A stretch of 64,000 nucleotides of DNA from Hymenobacter sp. GOD-10R (GCF_035609205.1 NZ_CP141184.1:4657001-4721000), one strand, 5' to 3'. Shown: positions 1 to 9,856, counted from the stretch's first letter. Numbers and translations: made by a program. The notes: a model not told the origin generated them from the letters alone.

Positions 1-148
1 GGGTAGCGTACCACTCGCCGCGGCGCGTGAAGTTGAAAATGGCAATCTGCTCGCCTTCTACCAGGGCGCACACGCCACCGTCGCGGGGCACGTCCGTGGT
101 TTTGCACACGGCTACCCAATCAACTGCTACTAAAACGTCGATTTCCAT
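1..148 (-). CDS. nirD: Nitrite reductase small subunit NirD (partial, C-terminus off window)
   Basis: The minus strand from an ATG at 148 reads MEIDVLVAVDWVAVCKTTD and continues through ...GGVCALVEGEQIAIFNF..., the start of the Rieske-like NirD family. Only about 49 residues lie in the window. NirD partners the siroheme-containing large subunit NirB in NADH-dependent reduction of nitrite to ammonium in the cytoplasm; assimilatory NirD proteins often lack the cluster-binding residues, which cannot be checked here. It lies downstream of nirB on the same strand, with a 208-bp gap holding a long inverted repeat. The pairing with nirB makes the call firm despite truncation. Confidence 0.85.
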   Translation of the reverse strand, partial: MEIDVLVAVDWVAVCKTTDVPRDGGVCALVEGEQIAIFNFTRRGEWYAT

Positions 149-199
149 TGTGTTAGATGGTTGATGTTGTGTGTAAATCTTCGGTTAAGTGCCTCATGT

Positions 200-346
200 G
201 GGCGCCTCACCCCTAGCCCCTCTCCGAAAAGGAAAGGGGGACTAGCTTCTAACTTTTTAGCCTAGCTTTTTATGGACTAGAGTTCTAGTGCTAGAGCTAG
301 TTCCCCTTCTCCTTTTCGGAGAGGGGGCTAGGGGGTGAGGCGCCCC
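200..346. repeat. Long imperfect inverted repeat between nirB and nirD
   Basis: The left arm (about 200-247, starting GGGCGCCTCACCCCTAGCCC) and right arm (about 295-346) are reverse complements over roughly 48 bp with a few mismatches and indels; both contain a CTCTCCGAAAAGGA-type core. The 47-bp centre is AT-rich and full of CTAG. The palindrome fills the nirB-nirD gap and could form a large hairpin in the nirBD transcript. It resembles a dispersed intergenic palindromic element (REP- or MITE-like). That is inference: only one copy lies in this window. Confidence 0.8.
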
Positions 347-356
347 GTTGCACTCC

Positions 357-2861
357 CTACCACTCCACCACAGCCTTCTGGCCGCGCATCAACTCGAACT
401 TCATGTTCGGGTCTTTCTCCTTCGGAGCGTTCACGAAGTGCGAGAATTGCTTGCGGAGCTCCGCGTTCTCCACCACTTCCTTCCACTCGCAGTGGTAGTT
501 GTTGATCAGCAGCTGCATCTCGGCTTCGAGGTCAGCGCAGATACCTAGGCTGTCGTTGATGATGACGTTGCGGAGGTACGACATGCCGCCGTCCATCTTG
601 TTGAGCCAAGTGGCGGTGCGCATCAGCGGGTCGGCCGTTTTGATGTAGAACATCAGGAAACGGTCGAGATACTTGAGGCAGGTTTCCGTGTCGATGTCGG
701 AGGCCAGGAGTTGAGCATGCTGGGGCTTGGCGCCGCCATTGCCGCACACGTACAGGTTCCAGCCTTTTTCGGTGGCAATGATGCCGAAGTCTTTGGCTTG
801 GGCCTCAGCACATTCGCGCACGCAGCCACTCACGCCGCTCTTGAGCTTGTGGGGGGAGCGAATGCCTTTGTAGCGGTTTTCGATGTCGATGGCGAACGTC
901 ACGCTGTCGTGCAGACCGAAGCGGCACCAGGTGCTGCCCACACAGCTTTTCACCGTACGCAGCGACTTACCGTAAGCGTGGCCGCTTTCAAAACCGGCGT
1001 TGATTAGCTCCTCCCAGATGTCGGGCAGGTCGCTGAGGTGGGCACCGAACATGTCAATGCGCTGACCACCTGTAATTTTGGTGTAGAGGCCGTATTTCTG
1101 AGCTACCTCGCCAATGACAATCAGCTTTTCCGGCGTGATTTCGCCGGCCGCGATACGCGGCACCACCGAGTAACTGCCACCCTTTTGGATGTTGGCTAGG
1201 TAGCGGTCATTAGTGTCCTGAATCGTGCTTTGCTTGACAATTAGCTCGTTCCAGAGGCCCGCTAACACGCTGCCCACGGCCGGCTTGCAGACTTCGCAGC
1301 CGTCGCCTTTGCCGAAGTGGTCGAGCGCCGCGTCGTAGGTGCGGATGTCGTTGATGCGGAACAAGTCGAACAGTTCCTGGCGCGAGTACTCAAAATGCTC
1401 GCAGATGACGTTCTTGATGTAGGCACCGTTGGCTTTGAGCGTGCTGTTAATCAGGTCTTTCACCATCGGTACGCAACCGCCGCAACCGGTGCCGGCCTTG
1501 TTGCACTTCTTCATGCCGTCGACGCTGGTCACCCCTAGCTCGTTCACTGCCCCGCAGATGTTGCCCTTAGTCACGGCCTCGCAGGAACAGATCAGCGCCT
1601 CGTCGGGCAGACTCATCACGCCGGCACCTTCGCTGGCCTCGCCACCGCGGGCACCTAGGATCAGGTCCTCGGGGTGGGGCGGCAGCACGATTTTGTTGTT
1701 CACGGTTTGCAGCAGCATGTTATAGGCTTCCGCGTCGCCGATGAGTACGCCGCCGAGCAAGTATTTGCCGTCGGGGCTTATGTTGATGCGCTTATACACG
1801 CCGCTGTGGGCGTCTTCGAACACGATAGAGCGACTGTGCGGCTCGGCGATGAACGGGTCGCCGAAGCTCGCCACGTCGACCCCGATCAGCTTGAGCTTGC
1901 TGCTCATGTCATAGCCGGTGAAAGCGCGGGCGCCTTGCGTGAGCTGACTTACCACCACTTCGGCCATGTCGTAGCCGGGCGCTACCAGGCCGTAGATCAT
2001 GCCGCTGTGCAGAGCGCACTCGCCGATGGCGAAGATCCGCGAGTCGCTGGTTTGCATGTCGTTGTTCACCACGATGCCGCCGCGCATGCCCACTTCCAGG
2101 CCGGCCAGCTTGGCTAGCTCGTCGCGGGGCCGAATGCCGGCCGAAATCACCAGCATGTCGACTTCCAAAATGGAGCCGTCGCCGAAATGCAGCGAGTCGA
2201 TCTTGCCGTCGCCGCCGATGCTGGACGTGGCTTTGCTCAGGTGAATCTGCAGACCGAGGGCTTCCAGCTTGTTTTGCAGCATGGCGCTGCCAGCCGTATC
2301 AATCTGCCGCGGCATGAGGCGCGGGGCAAATTCTACCACGTGGGTTTCTGCCACCCCTAGGTCGAGCAGCGCTTTGGCTGCTTCCAAACCTAGCAAACCG
2401 CCCCCGAGCACCGCGCCCGACTTGGCCGTGGCAGCGTATGCTTTGATTTCTTCCAGGTCTTCAATGGTACGGTACACCATCACGCCTTCCTTCTCTACTC
2501 CCGGAATATCAGGCACAAACGCCGACGAGCCGGTAGCCAGCACCAAGTAATCGTAGGGCTGCACGAGGCCGTGGCGGGAGTGTACCGTCTGGCTGGCGCG
2601 GTCAATTTCTTGCACTGGGTCGCCGAGGTGCAGCGTGATGTGGTTGTCGTGGTACCACTGCTGCGGCGCCATCAGTAAGTCATCAGCTGTTTTGCCGCCA
2701 AAGTACTCGCTTAAGTGCACCCGGTCGTAAGCCACGCGGGGCTCTTCGCCGAACACGACAAGGTTGAAGGCGGTCGATTTTGCCAGGAGTTTCTCGCAAA
2801 ACTTGTATCCGACCATTCCATTCCCAATCACAACGACGGTGGGGAGACTTTGCTGTGTCAT
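357..2861 (-). CDS. nirB: NADH-dependent nitrite reductase large subunit NirB
   Basis: About 834 residues, the usual NirB length. Domain order: N-terminal FAD/NAD(P)H oxidoreductase (VVVIGNGMVGYKF; second dinucleotide fold GGGLLGLEAAKALLDLG), a BFD-like [2Fe-2S] domain (CSCEAVTKGNICGAV then CGGCVP), and the nitrite/sulfite reductase half-domain and siroheme/[4Fe-4S] region with the cysteine pairs CVGSTWC and SGCVREC. It reduces nitrite to ammonium with NADH. I start it at the ATG at 2861 (MTQQSLPTVVV), where the family normally begins; an in-frame start at 2930 would add 23 residues that do not look like NirB. It is divergent from cobA, which supplies the siroheme precursor. Confidence 0.96.
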   Translation of the reverse strand: MTQQSLPTVVVIGNGMVGYKFCEKLLAKSTAFNLVVFGEEPRVAYDRVHLSEYFGGKTADDLLMAPQQWYHDNHITLHLGDPVQEIDRASQTVHSRHGLVQPYDYLVLATGSSAFVPDIPGVEKEGVMVYRTIEDLEEIKAYAATAKSGAVLGGGLLGLEAAKALLDLGVAETHVVEFAPRLMPRQIDTAGSAMLQNKLEALGLQIHLSKATSSIGGDGKIDSLHFGDGSILEVDMLVISAGIRPRDELAKLAGLEVGMRGGIVVNNDMQTSDSRIFAIGECALHSGMIYGLVAPGYDMAEVVVSQLTQGARAFTGYDMSSKLKLIGVDVASFGDPFIAEPHSRSIVFEDAHSGVYKRINISPDGKYLLGGVLIGDAEAYNMLLQTVNNKIVLPPHPEDLILGARGGEASEGAGVMSLPDEALICSCEAVTKGNICGAVNELGVTSVDGMKKCNKAGTGCGGCVPMVKDLINSTLKANGAYIKNVICEHFEYSRQELFDLFRINDIRTYDAALDHFGKGDGCEVCKPAVGSVLAGLWNELIVKQSTIQDTNDRYLANIQKGGSYSVVPRIAAGEITPEKLIVIGEVAQKYGLYTKITGGQRIDMFGAHLSDLPDIWEELINAGFESGHAYGKSLRTVKSCVGSTWCRFGLHDSVTFAIDIENRYKGIRSPHKLKSGVSGCVRECAEAQAKDFGIIATEKGWNLYVCGNGGAKPQHAQLLASDIDTETCLKYLDRFLMFYIKTADPLMRTATWLNKMDGGMSYLRNVIINDSLGICADLEAEMQLLINNYHCEWKEVVENAELRKQFSHFVNAPKEKDPNMKFELMRGQKAVVEW

Positions 2862-3516
2862 AGCAACTACGGTTAGCTGGTAAGCAAAAGTGGAAGGAGA
2901 AGCGTGTTTGCGACTAGTGTTTGTAGTCACAAAAGCCTACTCTGCTCAAAGTCTTGTGTACTTTTCTGAAGTATCCCCTCATCTCAGGGGTAGCCTCAAT
3001 AAAAAGGCCTTGTTATTCTCGATACCCCCTATCGTTCGAGGGTGTTTTTTGATATTTTATGCAATTTAAAGTCATACACCCTTAACATACAATAGCCTTC
3101 TTTGAAATACTTGCTATTTTTTCAACAATACCCCTTTATTTTTAACACCATTACTTTTTGACATAAGTGAGGTTACACTTGCTATTTTTTAGCAGAAAGC
3201 GCCTGAAAACCATCTTACCTTGCTCCTGCTCGGTGCGAAACCCAGCTTACATTGCCTCAAAAGCATCTGACCAACTCCAACGAGCTTACATTACCATTCC
3301 GCTATACATCTAGGTATTCGACGAGCTGCTGCCAACTTTTTCTGTAAAAAGCTGTCTTTAGCGCTTGCTCAACCCTTTGCTGGTTGCAGATTGCCTTCCT
3401 GGTTGCTTGCTTTGGTGAGCGTTTAGCTTCTCACTCCTTCTTCCTGCTAGGTTTTAAGAGGAGGCTAGCCTTTTGGTCCGCTACCTCCCCTAGCACTTCA
3501 TTCAAGTCTATTGCTT
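2862..3516. promoter_or_regulatory. Divergent nirB/cobA intergenic region
   Basis: About 650 bp separate the start codons of nirB and cobA. The stretch 3000-3200 is clearly AT-rich compared with the genes. A 14-bp direct repeat, ACTTGCTATTTTTT, occurs at 3109-3122 and 3177-3190, 68 bp apart, and several ATACCCC runs occur nearby (about 3021 and 3128). These are plausible regulator sites for nitrogen control, but no known operator is recognisable. No gene is seen here. Confidence 0.4.
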
Positions 3517-4278
3517 ATGCCTCCTTCAACAGCAAGCCCCGAACTCTATGTAGTAGGTGCCGGGCCGGGCGACCCGGAGTTGCTGACGATGAAAGCCTAC
3601 AAAGTTTTGCAGAAGGCCGACGTGGTCTTGTATGACAACCTAGCCAACAAGGACCTGCTGACCATTCCGCGCGAGGATTGCGAGAAGATCTACGTGGGCA
3701 AGAAGCCCTACGGCGCCTACACGCCCCAGGAAGCTATTCACGAGATGATCTTGGAAAAGGCACTGGCCAAAGGCTGCGTGGTGCGGCTGAAAGGTGGCGA
3801 CCCGTTCATCTTCGGGCGCGGCTTCGAGGAGATGCTGTTTGCGCGGTCGCACAACATCCCGGCCTACTACATCCCCGGCATTTCGAGCATGCAGGCAGTT
3901 GGCTTCGAGGATATTCCGCTCACGCACCGCGTCGTGAGCGAAGGCGTCTGGATGATTACGGGCACCAAAAAGGACGGCACTCTCTCCAACGACCTGCGCC
4001 TAGCCATGCAGAGCAACGCCACCGTCGTAATTTATATGGGCATGAAAAAGGCAGAGGAAATTGCGGCCACCTACCAGCAAGCCGGTCGCGGCGATGTGCC
4101 CGTGGCGGTGGTGCAGCACGCCTCGTTGCCCCACCGCAAGTCAGTAGTCGGGCAGGTGAAAGACCTACCTAGCCTCATCCTTGACAACCATCTCACCTAC
4201 CCGGCCCTCATCGTCATTGGCTGGGTAGTAGCCGTGGGGCGAAGTGGTGAGATGCTGAAGCAGGAAGATGGTGAGTGA
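3517..4278 (+). CDS. cobA: Uroporphyrinogen-III C-methyltransferase (SUMT)
   Basis: A 253-residue single-domain tetrapyrrole methylase. It has the N-terminal glycine-rich motif LYVVGAGPGDPELLTMKA, the LKGGDPFIFGRGFEE loop, and the SAM-binding ITGTKKDG region. It converts uroporphyrinogen III to precorrin-2 using two SAM, the first step toward siroheme. The ATG at 3517 is preferred over an in-frame TTG two codons upstream. There is no CysG-type dehydrogenase/ferrochelatase fusion, so those steps must be encoded elsewhere. Its position opposite nirB indicates that it serves nitrite reductase. A strong hairpin terminator follows. Confidence 0.93.
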   Translation: MPPSTASPELYVVGAGPGDPELLTMKAYKVLQKADVVLYDNLANKDLLTIPREDCEKIYVGKKPYGAYTPQEAIHEMILEKALAKGCVVRLKGGDPFIFGRGFEEMLFARSHNIPAYYIPGISSMQAVGFEDIPLTHRVVSEGVWMITGTKKDGTLSNDLRLAMQSNATVVIYMGMKKAEEIAATYQQAGRGDVPVAVVQHASLPHRKSVVGQVKDLPSLILDNHLTYPALIVIGWVVAVGRSGEMLKQEDGE

Positions 4279-4344
4279 CTAAGCCAGCATGAAATAGCGT
4301 GTTGTGCTTGCCGGGAGGCAACTGGCTAAGCTTTTTTAAGAGTT

Positions 4345-4369
4345 CTGGCGCTACTGCCAGGGCTTTTTT
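4345..4369 (+). terminator. Rho-independent terminator of cobA
   Basis: A CTGGC/GCCAG stem with a 6-nt loop is followed by GGCTTTTTTG. It lies 67 bp after the cobA stop and matches an intrinsic terminator reading on the plus strand. Confidence 0.8.
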
Positions 4370-4592
4370 GTTTCTGAAAGATACCCCCTTTCTGTTGCCG
4401 TGCGCTTAGGCTACTAGCCAAATTCCGGCGTTTACTACCACCCAGATGCTGTTCACTGCTTTTTCCCGGCAAGCAACGCGCCTGGGCCGCTACTTTGTAC
4501 CGTGTCGCAGTCAAACAAGCTCGTCGCTGGCAAATTAGTGCGCTTAGCAGAACCTAGGTTTGACTTGCCGCAGGCATCTAGGTTCTATTCAA

Positions 4593-6041
4593 ATGAAACA
4601 CGCTTACTTCAGTACTATTCTCTGGCTCGGAACGGCAGCAGCTTCGGCGCAGGGCCTCACCAACAGCGGCACAACGATTACGCTGGACGCGGGCACCACC
4701 TTGCAAGTTCAGGGTGCGCTGCTGAATACGGCCACCGGCACGCTGACTGCTCCCATCACTAGCGTGGTGCAGATTACGGGTAATGTTATTAATCAAGGGA
4801 CGCTTACGCTTCCGGGGCAGCTCGTGCTCAATGGCAGCACCGATCAGACCCTCCAGGGAGGCAGCGGCACCTTTGGCACCATTGAAGTCAACAACACCGG
4901 CGCACTGGGCGCCAACCGGGTACTGGTGCCTACCGACCTGACCATTACCACGCAACTGCTCCTGATGCGCGGCCTGGTGCGGACCACCCCCACGGCTACG
5001 GTGCGCTTGCTAGACATGGCGCGCGTCATTGGCGAAGGCGCCGGGCGGTACGTGCAAGGCAATCTGAGTGTGCAACGTGCAACAGTCGACGCGGGTACCG
5101 GGGTGATGGATTTCTCGCATGGGCTGGTGCTCGACCCGCAAGGGCAAAACCTAGGTGCCGTGACCATTACTCGCACCGCGGGGCTGCAACTCGCCGGACA
5201 AAGCTACGGCACCAACTTCAATGGTAATCAAGGGATTGACCGCGTGTGGCAAGTGGTGGCTGCGCAACCCCCTTCGACACCCATTACTCTGACGCTGAGC
5301 TGGGTAGCCGACGATGACCACGCGGTAAACGCGGCCGCCTCCCTGCAAGCGTGGCGAGCCGAAACGGCCGCCGGCCCTTGGGTGCCCTTCGGCGTTGCGG
5401 CAAGTGCCACGGCGCGCAGACTCACGGTGAGCGGAACCCAGCTAGGCACCCTGACGCTAAGCAGCACGAGCCAACCGCTGCCGGTGGAGCTGGTTCGCTT
5501 CGCCGTCGAGCGCCAGGGACCGGATGGGCTTGTGCGCTGGGCCACCGCTTCGGAACACGACAACGCCTACTTTGAGGTGGAGAGCAGCGTGGACGGACAG
5601 GCGTTTCACGCCCTGGGTCGCGTGGCGGGCCAGGGAACCAGCACCACAGCCCATACTTACCAGTGGGTAGATCAGAACCTGGCCCGCTATGCCGCCGAGC
5701 AGATCTACTACCGGCTGCATCAAGTAGACCTGGATGGCACGGGCGCCTACTCGCCCGTGCAGGCGCTTCGGGTGCCGCTGGTCGGGGGCTTGCAGGTGCA
5801 GGCCTGGCCGAACCCGTACCAGCAGCAGCTCACCCTGACCGTGCACACCCAGGAAGCCGGCACAGCCCTAGTGCAGCTCACCGATGCAGTAGGCCGGCAG
5901 CTCCGTCAGCGCCAGATTTCATTGCCCGTGGGCACGACCACCTTCCCGGCCGAGGACGCTATTGGCCTACTGCCGGGCGTGTACCTGCTGCACGTGCAGC
6001 AAGGCACGCAGCAGCGCACCCTCAAGCTCGTGCGGGAGTAG
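4593..6041 (+). CDS. Exported protein with C-terminal T9SS type A sorting domain
   Basis: 482 residues. A signal peptide (MKHAYFSTILWLGTAAASAQG) is followed by a repetitive Thr/Gly/Asn-rich, beta-rich region with many short apolar strands, as in Bacteroidota adhesin-like surface proteins. The last 80 residues (AWPNPYQQQLTLTV... ending GVYLLHVQQGTQQRTLKLVRE) are a typical type A C-terminal sorting domain for the type IX secretion system. The ATG at 4593 is chosen because it begins the signal peptide; the longer in-frame start would put a charged stretch before it. Function of the passenger is unknown. Confidence 0.85.
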   Translation: MKHAYFSTILWLGTAAASAQGLTNSGTTITLDAGTTLQVQGALLNTATGTLTAPITSVVQITGNVINQGTLTLPGQLVLNGSTDQTLQGGSGTFGTIEVNNTGALGANRVLVPTDLTITTQLLLMRGLVRTTPTATVRLLDMARVIGEGAGRYVQGNLSVQRATVDAGTGVMDFSHGLVLDPQGQNLGAVTITRTAGLQLAGQSYGTNFNGNQGIDRVWQVVAAQPPSTPITLTLSWVADDDHAVNAAASLQAWRAETAAGPWVPFGVAASATARRLTVSGTQLGTLTLSSTSQPLPVELVRFAVERQGPDGLVRWATASEHDNAYFEVESSVDGQAFHALGRVAGQGTSTTAHTYQWVDQNLARYAAEQIYYRLHQVDLDGTGAYSPVQALRVPLVGGLQVQAWPNPYQQQLTLTVHTQEAGTALVQLTDAVGRQLRQRQISLPVGTTTFPAEDAIGLLPGVYLLHVQQGTQQRTLKLVRE

Positions 6042-6097
6042 CCCGGTGCCATTTCCTTCCCTTCTTCTATTCTGCCAGGTTTTCTTTTTTCTGTTAT

Positions 6098-7108
6098 ATG
6101 AACCAACGTTATACGTTCCTCTGCTTAATTCTCTTGTTTGTCAGCCCGCTGTTGTTGCGGGCACAAACGCCTGGTGGTGTGCGCATTGGCACGGCAGGCA
6201 CCCCCAACGACAAAGCCATTCTGGACCTGGATGCCACCGGCAAGGGTCTGCTCATTCCGCGCATGGATTCGGCCACGCGGGCCGGCATCAGTGCCCCACC
6301 CGATGGCCTGATGGTGTTTCAGACGAATGGCCGCAAGGGCTTCTGGTACGCCGTGGGTGGCAGCTGGGTGTTTATTCCGGATAAAGCCCGCTCGGGCGAC
6401 AACCTAGGCAACCACAAAGCCACGCAAACCCTGGACTTGAACAGCCAGCGCTTGCTGGGCACGGCTACAACGCCGTTAGGCGACTCCCTCGCGCAAGTCG
6501 AGGTAACAGCTAATATAGGTAGCCCTAGTGCCGCCTTTATCACGCGCAGCAAATTCGGCAGTTTGTACACCCGTGCTATGCTGTCGGGCTACGGCCGCGG
6601 ACCTTACGGGGAAACTATTGACTACGGCGTGTGGGGCAATGCGTATCGTGTAGGCGGTTGGGGTGGAATCTTTTCGGCGGGTAAGCCGGGCAGCCCGCAG
6701 CGGTGGGTGGGCTTGGCGCCTAATACGGGTACTAGCACCGGCGCGGCTATTCGCATTGTTGATGGCAACCAAGCCGCGGGCAAGGTGCTCACCTCCGATG
6801 CCAACGGCAACGGCACCTGGCAAGCTCTACCCAGCCAGAGCCTCGATCTGGAAACGGTCTACAAAGACTATACTATCCCCGCTGGCTACCTAGGCTTCTT
6901 CGCCGTGGGTTGCCCGTCGGGCAAGCGCCTGCTCAGTGGCGGCGGCGGCTTGCTAGATCCCACCGTCAGCACCTACAGCAACGTCACCATTTTGTACAGT
7001 GGCACTGAAAGTGCCAGCTCTCCTAATACCTGGGTTATCAAGGTGGCCAACACCAACTCTACGGAGCGGACAATACGCGTCTTTTGCAATTGTGCCCGCG
7101 TGCCGTAG
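6098..7108 (+). CDS. Exported hypothetical protein, tail-fibre-like N-terminus
   Basis: 336 residues starting with a signal peptide (MNQRYTFLCLILLFVSPLLLRAQ). The following segment, NDKAILDLDATGKGLLIPRM and then a PPDGLMVFQT...GFWYAVGGSW stretch, is a widespread Bacteroidota exported-protein module also seen at the start of tail-fibre-like or collagen-like surface proteins. The C-terminal third is Gly/Ser-rich and ends with two cysteines (RVFCNCARVP). It starts 56 bp after the T9SS gene on the same strand and could be co-transcribed. No catalytic motif is visible and the role is unknown. Confidence 0.75.
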   Translation: MNQRYTFLCLILLFVSPLLLRAQTPGGVRIGTAGTPNDKAILDLDATGKGLLIPRMDSATRAGISAPPDGLMVFQTNGRKGFWYAVGGSWVFIPDKARSGDNLGNHKATQTLDLNSQRLLGTATTPLGDSLAQVEVTANIGSPSAAFITRSKFGSLYTRAMLSGYGRGPYGETIDYGVWGNAYRVGGWGGIFSAGKPGSPQRWVGLAPNTGTSTGAAIRIVDGNQAAGKVLTSDANGNGTWQALPSQSLDLETVYKDYTIPAGYLGFFAVGCPSGKRLLSGGGGLLDPTVSTYSNVTILYSGTESASSPNTWVIKVANTNSTERTIRVFCNCARVP

Positions 7109-7129
7109 CTCGTTTGCGGCTTCAATACC

Positions 7130-9856
7130 CTACTGCACCCGCCGTACCCGAAGGTAGTCGAGCATGGCTTGGTTGACGTCGCCGTTCATGTTTTCGTTGG
7201 CGGGCTCGAAAGCTAGGGTCAGCGGGTGCGTGCCTTTCTCAAGGCGCACGAGCACGGCATTAGTAAAGCCCCAGTTCGACCACTCGTCTACGCCGCGTTG
7301 CGGTAGCACGATCGTGCCCAATTGGTTTTCACCACTGCGTAGCGTCCGAATGGCGCATTTGTTATTGGTGTTCGTTGGGCCGTTGCCATTGGCATAGCGG
7401 AAATCGACAGCGTAAAGGCCAGCTTCAGCAACGGTTACCGGGATGGTGAGCGTCCTGTTTTTGGTCTTACTAATCTCAACAAAACCGCTGCCACTGAAGC
7501 CTTTGTAGGGTAGCGCAGCTTTGGGAGCTAGGGTTTCGAGCTGATATTGCTGCCCGGCAGCTTGCGTGCCAACCGGCAGCGGCTCACTGGCGAACGACTC
7601 CAAACCTAGGTTATCAACGGCAATTACCTGGTACACCGCGAAGGAGGCAGCCGAAATAGCTAGCTCCGAGCTGGCAGTGCTCGTAAGCGGCTGGCCATCC
7701 TTCAGCACTTTGTAGGTTTTTACACCTTCCTGCTTAGTCCACGTCAGGCGGTTATTGGCAAAGGTGACAGCCGGCGTTTCGGGCGAAAAGCGGTTGGGCA
7801 CGCGAGTAACAGCAGTCTGTTGTGGCACCTTATCGCGCAGCACCATGCGCACGGTGTACCGACCGGTGAGAGTAGCGGGCACCGCCGCTCCGGGAAGGGG
7901 CTGCCCATCCAGCGTAATGGTAGCGAGTTCGTTGCCAAAGCCTTGCAGCTCCATATCGAGCACGGCGCCGCGGTAATGGAAATTTGTCAGCTTGCGCTGG
8001 CCCTGAAACGCTCGTGGCACGAAGGGCCGGAACACCAGCCGATCGGGTTGAAACTGCATACCAAACAACACCTTGTAGACCAAGCTCAGACTACCCGACA
8101 GGCTCCAGAGCATGTTGCTGGAGTTGATTTGGGTACCGGCGAAGTCGCCGTTTTCGGCCACGTAGTTCTCTTTGTTGGTCAGGAATAGCGCGGCAGGGCG
8201 GTAAATGGCGGCCATGCTTTCCGTCACGGATGCTTCATTTCCAGCCTTCGCAGCGGCGAGCGCCCAGAAGCTCTGCACGAAGGGCCACACAGCATTATTG
8301 TGGTACGGGGGAATGCCCGGAATCTGCGGATAAATGCACGAAATGCCGTAAGCGGTAAGAGGTGTTTTGGCAACGACTTGCTGCGCCCGCTCGCCTTCGG
8401 CTAAGCCGAACAACACGCTCAGCCCCTCCCCTAGTGCTTCGGCCCGTGGCGAGAGAATCAGGTTGGTTCGTCCGTACAGAAATTGCCCATAGTAGCCTTT
8501 GCCCGCTTGCCACAGGTGTTGATTGACGCCCTTTTTAATCTGTTCCGCCAGCTGCTGGTGCTTGGTTGCCACAGCTTGGTCGCCGAGTTGCTGGGCCATT
8601 TCAGCCAGCACCACATTGGCGTGGTAGTGCACGGCGTTGGTACCTAGGTTCTCCGATTCATAAATATCAACGGGCTGCATCCAGCGCGGATAGGTTTGCT
8701 CGCGCCAGTCCAGGAACGACGACTCACCGCGCACCAAGCCGGTTTGTTGGTCGTAGGCATTCTGCACGTCGTCCTCAATCGACTTTTGGATAATCGGGTA
8801 CACCTGCCGCAGCCACGCTTGGTCGCCGGTTACCTTATATATCTCCCAAGCCGCGGTGGCCCAGATCATGCGGTCGGTGGAGCACGGGTAGGCGCCGCCG
8901 GTGCCGGTATCCTGAATGATGCGGCCCTCGGGCGACACCTTGCGCATCAGGCTGTTCATGGCAACTTTCGGTTGCAGGCTAGCTTGAGCCAGAATGATGC
9001 TGTAGCTGATGTCGCGCGTCCAGACGCCTGCCCACTCCTTGCCGGTGCGGAAGGTGCTGTCGGGCTCCACGGCGCGGCGGGCTTCTTCTAAAGCTAGGTT
9101 GTAGAGGGCATCGGCCAACGGGTACTCGGAAGTGTACTGCGGAAAGTCGGTGGTGTTGATGGATTGCTTCCACTGGGTAGCCGTGGTTTTAGCGGCTTGG
9201 GGCTGATTAAGCGTCAGCGTCACCTCGTAAATGCCGTCGCCATCGGGGTCTTTCAGCTCTAGCTCGGGCTTATTCACGAGGTCGTCGAAATCCCAGCTCA
9301 GCGGGGCCGCGTCGCCAGCCACGTACACGTGCTTGAAGTCTTGCTGATAGATTTTGTCGCCTTTTGCTGTGGTGTAAAAGCCTTGCTGCTTAAATGCCGC
9401 CAGCACGAGCCGCAGATCCAGTCGAAGCTTCAGTTGCGTATTGGGAGCTAGGTAGGTGTTGGCTGGTATCGGCGTTTGATCTTCGTAATGCTGCCCAAAC
9501 ACAATCAGAGGCGTTTCTATCGCTGCTCCTCCGGCTTTTGGCAGCGCCACTACCACGTGATTCTGTCCGGAAGGCATTTCATTGTCCTTGCCATTTAGGC
9601 TGAACTTAAAGCTCACTTTCGGGCTCTGAAAAGCGTTAGCGGGACTATGATAATTGGAGGTTAGCTCGGTCGGCGACACGGCTTTGGCAACGTAGTCTCC
9701 TTGCTCCACCCGGTCGCGAAAAATACGGTACGTGTCAGATTGCCAGACGCTGGCTGCGGGATTAGTAGAGGTATCGGCCACTGGTTTTCGGTTTTCGCAG
9801 GAGCTTACGAACAAACAGGCCAGCAGGAGGCTGGCGGAAGGAGAAACGTAGTTCAT
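7130..9856 (-). CDS. Lipoprotein glycoside hydrolase, (alpha/alpha)6-barrel type
   Basis: 908 residues. The N-terminus MNYVSPSASLLLACLFVSSC has a lipobox, so the enzyme is probably lipid-anchored in the periplasm or at the surface. The middle part (about 250-620) has the helical-barrel pattern of six-hairpin glycosidases related to the MGH1/GH63 group: EWAGVWTRDISYSIILAQ, GAYPCSTDRMIWATAAWEIY, and NNAVWPFVQSFWALAA. The C-terminal 140 residues look like a carbohydrate-binding beta-sandwich (AGLYAVDFRYANGNGPTNTN, NWGFTNAVLVRLEKG). The substrate cannot be read from sequence. It is convergent with the exported protein at 6098 and divergent from the aldo/keto reductase. Confidence 0.8.
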   Translation of the reverse strand: MNYVSPSASLLLACLFVSSCENRKPVADTSTNPAASVWQSDTYRIFRDRVEQGDYVAKAVSPTELTSNYHSPANAFQSPKVSFKFSLNGKDNEMPSGQNHVVVALPKAGGAAIETPLIVFGQHYEDQTPIPANTYLAPNTQLKLRLDLRLVLAAFKQQGFYTTAKGDKIYQQDFKHVYVAGDAAPLSWDFDDLVNKPELELKDPDGDGIYEVTLTLNQPQAAKTTATQWKQSINTTDFPQYTSEYPLADALYNLALEEARRAVEPDSTFRTGKEWAGVWTRDISYSIILAQASLQPKVAMNSLMRKVSPEGRIIQDTGTGGAYPCSTDRMIWATAAWEIYKVTGDQAWLRQVYPIIQKSIEDDVQNAYDQQTGLVRGESSFLDWREQTYPRWMQPVDIYESENLGTNAVHYHANVVLAEMAQQLGDQAVATKHQQLAEQIKKGVNQHLWQAGKGYYGQFLYGRTNLILSPRAEALGEGLSVLFGLAEGERAQQVVAKTPLTAYGISCIYPQIPGIPPYHNNAVWPFVQSFWALAAAKAGNEASVTESMAAIYRPAALFLTNKENYVAENGDFAGTQINSSNMLWSLSGSLSLVYKVLFGMQFQPDRLVFRPFVPRAFQGQRKLTNFHYRGAVLDMELQGFGNELATITLDGQPLPGAAVPATLTGRYTVRMVLRDKVPQQTAVTRVPNRFSPETPAVTFANNRLTWTKQEGVKTYKVLKDGQPLTSTASSELAISAASFAVYQVIAVDNLGLESFASEPLPVGTQAAGQQYQLETLAPKAALPYKGFSGSGFVEISKTKNRTLTIPVTVAEAGLYAVDFRYANGNGPTNTNNKCAIRTLRSGENQLGTIVLPQRGVDEWSNWGFTNAVLVRLEKGTHPLTLAFEPANENMNGDVNQAMLDYLRVRRVQ

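Noticed and set aside
2862..2930. The longer NirB start at 2930
   Set aside because: The extra 23 residues precede the FAD-binding strand without any similarity to NirB, and the ATG at 2861 fits the family start.
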